Shown: in pieces, positions 24,729 to 31,938 of the stretch
Numbering within the stretch: position 1 is the first letter of the stretch
How the letters are laid out: every line of letters begins with the position of its first letter
Assembly: GCA_043554545.1 (NCBI GenBank)
Contig: CP121337.1
Span: 1,364,001 to 1,428,000 of the forward strand
Direction: 5' to 3'
Source of the DNA: UBA7330 sp043554545
GTDB taxonomy: Bacteria > Bacteroidota > Bacteroidia > Cytophagales > Cyclobacteriaceae
DNA length: 64,000 nt
Notes under the pieces: model-generated
Seen by the model: only the letters and a program-made list of their open reading frames with translations
Databases searched by the model: none
What the model was told of the DNA's origin: nothing
Position numbers and translations under genes: made by a program

Positions 24729-26035
24729 ACACCAAGTTTATTTAGGATCAAATTTTCAATTTCTTCTTTGATCAAATCGTCCTTTAGTTCCTGTAAGGTC
24801 TCTGAGGCAAAAGCATTTAGCATCAGCGCTCTGGCATTTTGCTTGGAAATACCTCTGGATCGAAGATAGAAAACAGCTTCTTCATCAAGTTGACCGGTGG
24901 TGCACCCATGCGAACATTTTACGTCGTCAGCCCAGATTTCAAGCTGTGGTTTGGTATTTACCGTTGCATCATCAGACAACACAATGTTGTTATTCGATTG
25001 AAAGGCATTGGTTTTTTGAGCTTGTGGCCTTACGTAGATCTTACCATTGAAAACGCCATGTGACTTTTCATCCATTATGCCTTTATATAATTCATTACTG
25101 AATGAATTAGGCATTTTATGGTCCACACTGGTATCGTTATCTACATGCGTTGACTGGTTGATGTGATAAAGCCCATGCATGTGGGTCTCACAGTTTTCTG
25201 CATCTAAAGCAATATTCAAGTTGTTTCTGATTACTGCTGCCTGGAACGAAAAGGTGTTGGTATAGATGCGGCTATCTTTTTTCTGAGAGCCATAAAAACC
25301 TTCTATAGAAAAGTCCTCTGCAGCATAATTTTGTAGTTTGGACCACCGGAGTTCGCCATTGGCTTGAACAACAGCTTCCACAATACTATTTGTCAATTGT
25401 TTTTCCTGGCCTTTTCTGAAAGTCTTCTCATAAACAGGAAGTCGACCACCAGATTCAACTATTGCCAACATCCTGGGCATGGAAACACCAGATGAAGTTA
25501 CATCATTGAAATGATAGAGATAGGTAGGGAGGTTATCCTTGTTCTTAAGCCCATGCAGGAATAAGCCCTTATTAAAAGAAGCTAAATTTAATGCCGCAAA
25601 GGGGTCTTTTTTATCTGCTGATAATGTTCCCAAGTGTTTCCCGATTTCAGTGGAAGCTTCAAAAGACTGACTATCAATCGTTCCAATGATTAAATCTGAA
25701 GATGGACTTTTAACCACGGAATACTCTTCATGGTATAAACCGTTAATAAATACCAGGTGATTGGCTTCGTCATTGGCGTAGAATTTTTCTTTACAAGCTT
25801 CCTGCGTCCAGGCAGTCCTGGGTTCAGATATGCTGTTAAAGTCAAAATGCTTTTCTAATAACCTTTTGATAGGGGTATACTTGTAGGCCTCGGACTTCTT
25901 TTGGGGAACACCCATTGCCAAAAAGGATTCCTTTGCCTTTTCCCTTATTCCGGAAAGTGGGTCAGTTTCCAATAAGGCAGCGTATTGATCAATAATCTGT
26001 TGTTCTATGCTATTACTCACAATATCCATATGCAT
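24725..26035 (-). CDS. sufD: Fe-S cluster assembly scaffold protein SufD
   Basis: A 436-residue SufBD beta-helix protein that combines with SufB and SufC in the scaffold. The C-terminal half is the conserved part: GLYHINQSTHVDNDT, KSHGVFNGKIYVRPQAQKT, and KCSHGCTTGQLDEEAVFYLRSRGI. The N-terminal half is divergent, as usual for SufD. Its start is directly before the sufC stop, with no gap. Confidence 0.94.
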   Translation of the reverse strand: MHMDIVSNSIEQQIIDQYAALLETDPLSGIREKAKESFLAMGVPQKKSEAYKYTPIKRLLEKHFDFNSISEPRTAWTQEACKEKFYANDEANHLVFINGLYHEEYSVVKSPSSDLIIGTIDSQSFEASTEIGKHLGTLSADKKDPFAALNLASFNKGLFLHGLKNKDNLPTYLYHFNDVTSSGVSMPRMLAIVESGGRLPVYEKTFRKGQEKQLTNSIVEAVVQANGELRWSKLQNYAAEDFSIEGFYGSQKKDSRIYTNTFSFQAAVIRNNLNIALDAENCETHMHGLYHINQSTHVDNDTSVDHKMPNSFSNELYKGIMDEKSHGVFNGKIYVRPQAQKTNAFQSNNNIVLSDDATVNTKPQLEIWADDVKCSHGCTTGQLDEEAVFYLRSRGISKQNARALMLNAFASETLQELKDDLIKEEIENLILNKLGV

Positions 26036-26791
26036 TTATACAGTTGCAACTTCTTCTTTGATCCAATCGTATCCCTGGTCTTCTAATTGAAGCGCCAATT
26101 CTTTTCCACCGGACTTAACAATTTTACCATCCAGTAAAATATGTACATAATCAGGTACGATGTAGTTTAAAAGTCTTTGGTAATGGGTTACCACGATGGT
26201 AGCGGTATCTTTATTTTTGAGCATATTCACTCCTTTAGATACAATCTTTAATGCATCAATATCCAAACCGGAATCCGTTTCATCCAGAATAGATAATGAG
26301 GGCTCCAGCATGGCCATTTGGAAAATTTCGTTTCTTTTCTTTTCTCCTCCTGAAAATCCTTCATTGAGCGAACGACTGATCAAAGTCTGATCAATTTCAA
26401 CCAGTTTCATTTTCTCTTTCATCATTTTCAGAAATGAAACAGCGTCTAATGGTTTTTCACCACGAGATTCTCTGACCTGATTAACTGCTGTCTTCAAAAA
26501 ATTGGTCGTGGAAACGCCTGGTATCTCGATTGGGTACTGAAAGGCAAGAAAAACACCTTTTCTCGCACGTTCTTCTGGCGCTAACTCCAAAAGGTCGTTC
26601 CCTCTGAATGTGATAGAGCCCCCGGTCACTTCATATTCTTCTCTTCCTGCCAGGACAGAGGCTAATGTGCTTTTTCCTGAGCCATTGGGACCCATGATGG
26701 CATGAATTTCACCCGGTTTGATATTTAGGTTGATTCCTTTTAGTATTTCTTTTCCTTCTATTGAAGCTCTTAAATCTTTTATCTCTAACAT
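26036..26791 (-). CDS. sufC: Fe-S assembly ATPase SufC
   Basis: A 251-residue ABC-type ATPase. Walker A GPNGSGKST (near 35-43), Q-loop FLAFQYP, signature LNEGFSGGEKKRNE and Walker B LSILDETDSGLDIDAL are intact, with the His switch in VVTHYQR. It drives the conformational change of SufBCD during cluster formation. It sits between sufB (42 bases) and sufD (adjacent). Confidence 0.96.
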   Translation of the reverse strand: MLEIKDLRASIEGKEILKGINLNIKPGEIHAIMGPNGSGKSTLASVLAGREEYEVTGGSITFRGNDLLELAPEERARKGVFLAFQYPIEIPGVSTTNFLKTAVNQVRESRGEKPLDAVSFLKMMKEKMKLVEIDQTLISRSLNEGFSGGEKKRNEIFQMAMLEPSLSILDETDSGLDIDALKIVSKGVNMLKNKDTATIVVTHYQRLLNYIVPDYVHILLDGKIVKSGGKELALQLEDQGYDWIKEEVATV

Positions 26792-26833
26792 TCCTTAAAG
26801 CGTATTCTGTTTCTAATCCTTAATATTTTGTTG

Positions 26834-28279
26834 TTAACCTACACTGCCCTCTAATGTAAGCGCAAGTAGCTTTTGTGCTTCTACAGCGAATTCCATCGGA
26901 AGCTTATTCATCACTTCTTTGGCAAATCCATTTACGATCAATGCAACGGCACTTTCTTCGTCGATGCCTCTTTGCTGACAGTAAAAAATCTGATCTTCTC
27001 CGATTTTAGAGGTTGTGGCCTCGTGTTCTACCTGAGCAGATTTATTTTCGACATCTATATAGGGAAAGGTGTGGGCTCCACACTGATCACCCATAAGTAG
27101 TGAATCACATTGAGAGAAATTTCTTGCGTTTTCAGCTCGCTTAAGTATGTGTACCTGACCTCTGTAGCTATTTTGTGATTTACCTGCTGATATTCCTTTG
27201 GATACAACCCTGGATCGGGTATTTTTCCCAATATGGATCATCTTAGTACCTGTATCAGCTTGTTGATGATTGTTGGTTACCGCCACTGAATAAAATTCAC
27301 CTGAGCTATTGTCTCCTTTGAGGATACAGCTAGGGTATTTCCAGGTAACTGCTGAACCTGTTTCAACTTGCGTCCAGCTGATTTTTGAATTTTCACCATC
27401 GCAAATCCCTCGCTTGGTCACAAAGTTATAGATCCCGCCTTTACCATTTTTGTCTCCGGGATACCAGTTCTGAACAGTAGAATATTTTACCTCTGCATCT
27501 TTGGCTGCAAAAATCTCTACGACAGCTGCATGTAGTTGATTTTCATCACGTTGCGGAGCTGTACAGCCCTCCAAATAACTTACATAAGAGGAGTCTTCTG
27601 CGACGATAAGTGTTCTTTCAAACTGACCGGTATTGGCTGCGTTGATTCTGAAATAGGTGGATAATTCCATCGGGCATCGGACACCTTTTGGGATATAACA
27701 GAATGAGCCATCGGAAAAGACTGCAGCATTCAGTGCGGCAAAATAATTGTCATTATAGGGTACTACGGATCCGAGGTATTTCTTTACCAGCTCCGGGTGT
27801 TCCTGTACTGCTTCACTAAATGAGCAGAAAATAATTCCAAGTTCTGATAAGGTTTCTTTGAAAGTGGTTGCTACTGAGACTGAGTCAATGACTGCGTCAA
27901 CAGCAACACCAGTAAGTCTTTTTTGCTCTTGCAACGAGATACCCAGCCGTTCAAAAGTTTTGAGCAGTTCTGGATCCACCTCATCGAGACTGTTTAGCTT
28001 TTTGCTCTTTTTTGGAGCGGAATAATACCTGATCCCCTGATAGTCAATGACTGGGTATTTGACATTGGCCCAGGTGGGCTCAGTCATTTCTGTCCAGCGA
28101 CGATAGGCCTTGAGCCTCCAGTCCAACAACCATTCAGGTTCCTCCTTTTTGGTCGATATAAATCGGACAATATCCTCATTGATGCCGAGAGGGGCTTCAT
28201 CAGCCTCAAAATCTACTGACCAACCATGTTCGTATTCCTTGGAGGTAAATTCTTCTAATATTTGATCGTCTTTACTCAT
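26834..28279 (-). CDS. sufB: Fe-S cluster assembly scaffold protein SufB
   Basis: A 481-residue protein, the family length, when started at MSKDDQILEEF. A longer reading to 28318 adds 13 residues with no family match. Conserved parts include FEADEAPLGINEDIVRFIS, YYSAPKKS, CSFSEAVQEHPELV, the YIPKGVRCPMELSTYFRIN block, EGCTAPQRDENQLHAAVVEIFA and CDSLLMGDQCGAHTFPYI. SufB holds the nascent cluster with SufC and SufD. It is first in the operon, behind a promoter box and inverted repeat. Confidence 0.96.
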   Translation of the reverse strand: MSKDDQILEEFTSKEYEHGWSVDFEADEAPLGINEDIVRFISTKKEEPEWLLDWRLKAYRRWTEMTEPTWANVKYPVIDYQGIRYYSAPKKSKKLNSLDEVDPELLKTFERLGISLQEQKRLTGVAVDAVIDSVSVATTFKETLSELGIIFCSFSEAVQEHPELVKKYLGSVVPYNDNYFAALNAAVFSDGSFCYIPKGVRCPMELSTYFRINAANTGQFERTLIVAEDSSYVSYLEGCTAPQRDENQLHAAVVEIFAAKDAEVKYSTVQNWYPGDKNGKGGIYNFVTKRGICDGENSKISWTQVETGSAVTWKYPSCILKGDNSSGEFYSVAVTNNHQQADTGTKMIHIGKNTRSRVVSKGISAGKSQNSYRGQVHILKRAENARNFSQCDSLLMGDQCGAHTFPYIDVENKSAQVEHEATTSKIGEDQIFYCQQRGIDEESAVALIVNGFAKEVMNKLPMEFAVEAQKLLALTLEGSVG

Positions 28280-28328
28280 GCAATTTTGCTTCTTAATTGG
28301 TAACTTGTGTATACCCAATAAGGTTCTG

Positions 28329-28336
28329 CAAATTTA
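28329..28336 (-). promoter_or_regulatory. Bacteroidetes-type -7 box of the suf operon
   Basis: TAAATTTG on the minus strand fits TAnnTTTG, about 50 bases before the sufB ATG at 28279. It lies immediately next to the inverted repeat at 28339-28363. Confidence 0.6.
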
Positions 28337-28338
28337 CA

Positions 28339-28363
28339 CTTATTTATATTTAATCTAAATAAG
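28339..28363 (-). promoter_or_regulatory. Inverted repeat, candidate suf operator
   Basis: CTTATTTA (28339-28346) and TAAATAAG (28356-28363) are perfect 8-base arms with a 9-base spacer, directly upstream of the -7 box, so a bound protein would block the -33 region. The regulator is unknown; the neighbouring Lrp-type protein or an Fe/redox regulator are candidates. Confidence 0.5.
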
Positions 28364-28405
28364 AAATAAGATAAACAATCATTTGATCCCTAAAAAGCAG
28401 AAAAA

Positions 28406-28867
28406 TTAAAACTGAAGGTGTCTGTTAAGACTTTCTTCCAACGAAATGAATGTTTCAGTTCGCTCTATTCCGTCTACCTTTTGAATCTTATCATGAAGTA
28501 CATCCTTTAAGTGACGGGTGTCTCTGCAATGGATTTTGATAAAGATGTTATAATTCCCAGTGGTATAGTGGACCTTAACAATTTCCGGAATATCCTTAAG
28601 TTTTTCTACGACCATGTCATAAAGTGAACTCTTCTGAAGGAAAATTCCCATAAAACAAGTGACATCAAACCCCAATTTAGAATAATCCATCTTTAAGGTG
28701 GTGCCATTAACCACACCCATTTCTTCTAGTTTTTTCATCCTTACATGGACTGTACCGCCAGAAACGAAGACTTTTTTAGCTACTTCAGTATAGGGAATTT
28801 TGGCATCCTCCATCAATAAATTGAGGATTTTAAGGTCTACATTATCAATTTCGTAATTTTTACTCAT
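28406..28867 (-). CDS. Lrp/AsnC-family transcriptional regulator
   Basis: A 153-residue regulator. An N-terminal winged helix-turn-helix (DNVDLKILNLLMEDAKIPYTEVAKKV, VRMKKLEEMGVV) is joined to an AsnC-type sensing domain (about 70-150; TTGNYNIFIKIHC, the GIERTETFISLEE end). These proteins form octamers and respond to amino acids. It is immediately upstream of sufB on the same strand but separated by 126 bases with a separate promoter, so a direct link to the suf operon is only suggested. Confidence 0.88.
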   Translation of the reverse strand: MSKNYEIDNVDLKILNLLMEDAKIPYTEVAKKVFVSGGTVHVRMKKLEEMGVVNGTTLKMDYSKLGFDVTCFMGIFLQKSSLYDMVVEKLKDIPEIVKVHYTTGNYNIFIKIHCRDTRHLKDVLHDKIQKVDGIERTETFISLEESLNRHLQF

Positions 28868-28976
28868 TTCGCACAGGTGATATTTTTAAATACGCAACAA
28901 TGACTCCACAATCTTAAGTCGGGAATAATTATTCACCAAAAATATTAAAATATTTTTAAAAAATAACTAGTTATGT

Positions 28977-28984
28977 TACTTTTG
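28977..28984 (+). promoter_or_regulatory. Bacteroidetes-type -7 box for the tRNA-like RNA
   Basis: TACTTTTG (TAnnTTTG) 26 bases before the first base of the tRNA-like fold, in an AT-rich region divergent from the Lrp-type gene. Transcription would start near 28990. Confidence 0.6.
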
Positions 28985-29010
28985 AGCCAAGATTAAGTTC
29001 TTAAACATAC

Positions 29011-29164
29011 TGTAGGGTGATGAAACTGGCAGACATGCCCTCCTATCTCGGGGGTGAAGATAAGGGAGAAATCCCGGTTTTATTTACTATAAACTACCAT
29101 TAGTAGATTATTGTGAATCATCGGGACTAACTGCTTCGTGGAGGTTCGATTCCTTCTCCTACAG
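29011..29164 (+). ncRNA. tRNA-like RNA, 154 nt, with enlarged central region
   Basis: The ends have tRNA geometry: acceptor strands TGTAGGG (29011-29017) and TCCTACA (29157-29163) pair over 7 bp. A two-base link and a class II D-arm follow (ATG, loop AAACTGGCAGA, CAT). The T-arm is GGAGG, loop TTCGATT, CCTTC, joined directly to the acceptor strand. The centre is 103 nt instead of about 35-45: a short arm in the anticodon position (29038-29054) or an alternative 9-bp hairpin (29040-29068), then a long hairpin closed by CCCG/CGGG (29073-29125). Position 37 is T, the discriminator is G and no CCA is encoded, so it probably does not decode. It could be a new regulatory RNA or a decayed tRNA. Confidence 0.55.
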
Positions 29165-29200
29165 CTATCATTTTTGGGTTAATGTTGTTTATTTGAATCT

Positions 29201-29233
29201 GGTCACAGTAGGGGTGCTGTGGCCTTTTTCTTT
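29201..29233 (+). terminator. Intrinsic terminator of the tRNA-like RNA
   Basis: GGTCACAG (29201-29208) pairs with CTGTGGCC (29217-29224), one G-U pair, followed by TTTTTCTTTTT. It lies about 37 bases after the tRNA-like 3' end. Confidence 0.8.
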
Positions 29234-29287
29234 TTATGCCTACCAGAAAAATAACTCTCGCGAAACAACATTATAAATCAACCAACT

Positions 29288-29352
29288 TATTTGAATTTAG
29301 TCACGGTATGCGGTTCAACGTTACGAAAACTCGTAGCTGTGGCCTTTTTTAT
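29288..29352 (+). terminator. Duplicated, diverged terminator
   Basis: TTATTTGAAT...GTCAC (29288-29304) and GTGGCC with a T-run (around 29339-29350) repeat the first terminator's sequence, with about 25 extra bases in the loop. It looks like a duplicate whose stem has drifted. Confidence 0.45.
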
Positions 29353-29667
29353 TACCAAACTCGATACTACAGAAAATAGATTTCAGAACTGTAAATGACT
29401 TCTGGTAGATGCTGTTTTTTAATAGATTCTTTTCCTATATCTAGGAAAACCAAATCAGTATCAATCCGCTCTGGTTAGCATAAATTTTTAGAAACAAATG
29501 AGCAATTTGAAGTTTGATCATGCTCTGGCAATAATAATTATACTTGGTATTCCTTATTAGTAGACAGACTAATATTCAATATTATTCCTTTGATATGACC
29601 AATTAACTCCCCACTTGTCACCTTTTTAACTTATTTACGTTGTACATGTATACAAAATCAAATACTT
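29353..29667. other. Gene-free stretch before the secreted-protein pair
   Basis: AT-rich DNA with no supported gene. TGTACATGTATACA, an imperfect palindrome, lies about 15 bases before the next start (near 29640-29654) and may be an operator; nothing more is seen. Confidence 0.3.
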
Positions 29668-30777
29668 ATGAAGAAAATTAACTATTTCATCTTTTCTTGT
29701 CTGGCCGTATTCATCATGGCATTTAGCCTGATACCTTCATCGGTTTCAATGAAATATAGCCTTGATAAAGGTAGCCCTGCCATCATGTCCATGAGTAAAT
29801 TATCTTTTGGACCGGATGGAATTCTATTCATTGGTGATACTAAGGGAGCAGCTGTTTATGCTATAAATACCAAGGATGCAAAACCTGGTTTGCAATCAGC
29901 TGAAGTGAATGTACAGGACATTGGCAAAACACTTGCCGAATCGTTGGGCACTACCACTGATGATATTGTTATCCAGGATATGGTGGTAAATCCTGTATCC
30001 AAAGTTCTCTATTTTGCAGTCCATACAGCTGATGGCACGCCTGTTCTACTTTCAATGGCCAAAGGAAATATTTCAAAAGTTGATTTAAGTAACGTTGAAT
30101 TCTCAAAGGCTGATATTTCTAATGCTCCTGCTGAAGACGCCACAGATAAAAGAGGAAGATCGCTCAGAGTAAATGTTATTTCCGATCTCGAATTCGCAAA
30201 CGGTAGAGTAATGGTTTCAGGTCTTTCCAACAAAGAGTTTAGCTCCTCCTTCAGAAGTATGTCATTCCCGTTTAAGAATGATCAGAAATCCTCTTCTCTT
30301 GAAATATACCATGCTAATCATGGAAGGTACGAGACTTACGCCCCTATTAAATCATTCACTACAGCAGATATTGGTGGTAAATCTTACCTTGTAGCCAGCT
30401 ACACCTGTACTCCCCTTGTTTTGTTTCCTATGGATGAATTAATAGAGGGGGAGCACGTCAAAGGTAGAACGGTTGCTGAATTAGGTAACCGAAATGTTCC
30501 ATTAGACATCATATCAATGAAGCTGAAAGGTAAGACGGCATTGTTGTTTGCCAATTCTTCCCGACCTATGATGCGGGTTAATATAGATGACATCTACCAA
30601 TACGATGGTTCTTTGACCACCAAAGTTGAGGGAACAGCAGGGGTTGACTTTAAGGTTTTCGAACAAATTGATGTGCAGCAATTGGATGCATTCGGAGCGG
30701 ATAAAGTTGTGATGATTCAAAAGATGGGTGACGGAGCGTTGGCCTTGAAAACGGCACCTTCAAGTAATTGGCAGTAG
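29668..30777 (+). CDS. Secreted propeller-like protein, function unknown
   Basis: A 369-residue protein with a signal peptide (hydrophobic 8-24). The rest has repeated strand patterns of a beta-propeller or lactonase-like fold (KLSFGPDGILFIGDTKGAAVYAI at the front; DLEFANGRVMVSGLSN; SYLVASYTCTPLVLF; KGKTALLFANSSRPMMRVNI). It is not a named family to me. It ends directly before the next gene's possible start, so the two are one transcript and probably act together in the periplasm or at the outer membrane. Confidence 0.6.
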   Translation: MKKINYFIFSCLAVFIMAFSLIPSSVSMKYSLDKGSPAIMSMSKLSFGPDGILFIGDTKGAAVYAINTKDAKPGLQSAEVNVQDIGKTLAESLGTTTDDIVIQDMVVNPVSKVLYFAVHTADGTPVLLSMAKGNISKVDLSNVEFSKADISNAPAEDATDKRGRSLRVNVISDLEFANGRVMVSGLSNKEFSSSFRSMSFPFKNDQKSSSLEIYHANHGRYETYAPIKSFTTADIGGKSYLVASYTCTPLVLFPMDELIEGEHVKGRTVAELGNRNVPLDIISMKLKGKTALLFANSSRPMMRVNIDDIYQYDGSLTTKVEGTAGVDFKVFEQIDVQQLDAFGADKVVMIQKMGDGALALKTAPSSNWQ

Positions 30778-30843
30778 TTGATTGTGAACAATATCCTGAT
30801 CCATCAAATGGGATCTATATTTATTAAAAAGGTAAAAAGAAAA

Positions 30844-31938
30844 ATGGCCCGGACAACTGTCCTTGCCATTTTTTTTGTAGTAATCATCGGATCCTGCGTT
30901 CAGCAGAAAATGGAGGAAGCTCCTCTTACAATCACGCTAAACTATGCGAAGAACAAACCAGTTTCAGTAGATATTCCGAGTTTTTCCTTTCCTACAAAAG
31001 TAGTTGATTCGGATATGATAAGCTTAGCACTGTCTTCCAGTGAATCGGAGCAATCTATTTTGGGGACTGTTGACATGTTTGAAGGTTTTGTTCGGTTCAC
31101 ACCTGTTGTGCCTTTTAAAAGCGCTCTCTCATACGAAGTTCGCTATGCTGGCAAGACAGTTGACTACTTTGCTGCCTCACCAAATATGGTTAACATGGAC
31201 GTGCCGGAGCTAAAACGTATTTACCCTACCACGGATACTGTACCGGAAAACTTGCTTAAAATCCATTTGGCGTTCAGCCAAAAAATGAGTGTGATGCCTT
31301 CTTCTGATTATGTGCATCTGCTTAATGCAAATGGAGATACGCTCAAACACATCTTTTTAAGGCTGGAAACTGAACTTTGGAACATTGAACAAACACTTTT
31401 AACACTGTGGCTGGAGCCAGGCAGGATCAAAAAAGGTTTATTGCCCAATCTGCTTGATGGCATTCCAATTGAGAAGGGAAATATTTACACAATAGCCGTA
31501 TCAGGAAATTGGAAAGGAGCAAATGGTATCGAATTAAAAAATCCGGTAAAAAAAACCTTTTACGTGTCTGACCGTGATGAAGAAATTCCATCGGTATCAA
31601 AATGGACTGTCTCTCAGCCTGATAATGGAACAATTCAATCACTTATTATTGATTTTGATGAGGCATTAGATTACACTTCAATAGTTGAATCCTTTCATAT
31701 TACCAGAGATGATGGCAAGGAAGTCGAAGGTACCTATGAGATAAAGGAAGGAGAAACGGCTATTGAATTTACTCCTACCAACAAATGGGGGGTAGGGACC
31801 TATGAAATAGATATTTCCAGATATGTGGAAGATCTGGCTGCCAACAATCTTAACCGACCTTTCGATCGTGACCTGGCGAAGGATTCTTCTGAAATAATTG
31901 AAAATAATAAGAGGTTGAGCTTTACGATTGTACATTAA
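30844..31938 (+). CDS. Ig-like domain lipoprotein
   Basis: Started at ATG 30844, the 364-residue precursor begins with a lipoprotein signal (MARTTVLAIFFVVIIGSC, lipobox IGSC). Alternatives are ATG 30808 or TTG 30778, which would add a basic front of 12 or 22 residues. The mature part shows two or three Ig/SbsA-like beta domains (LKIHLAFSQKM near 150; FYVSDRDEEIPS; SLIIDFDEALDY; GVGTYEIDISRYVEDLAANNL at the end). It is partner of the preceding propeller-like protein. The stop overlaps the convergent PVC-type gene by four bases. Confidence 0.6.
   Translation: MARTTVLAIFFVVIIGSCVQQKMEEAPLTITLNYAKNKPVSVDIPSFSFPTKVVDSDMISLALSSSESEQSILGTVDMFEGFVRFTPVVPFKSALSYEVRYAGKTVDYFAASPNMVNMDVPELKRIYPTTDTVPENLLKIHLAFSQKMSVMPSSDYVHLLNANGDTLKHIFLRLETELWNIEQTLLTLWLEPGRIKKGLLPNLLDGIPIEKGNIYTIAVSGNWKGANGIELKNPVKKTFYVSDRDEEIPSVSKWTVSQPDNGTIQSLIIDFDEALDYTSIVESFHITRDDGKEVEGTYEIKEGETAIEFTPTNKWGVGTYEIDISRYVEDLAANNLNRPFDRDLAKDSSEIIENNKRLSFTIVH

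Noticed and set aside
28282..28318. Longer sufB start
   Set aside because: The 13 extra residues do not match the SufB family; MSKDDQ at 28279 gives the normal length.
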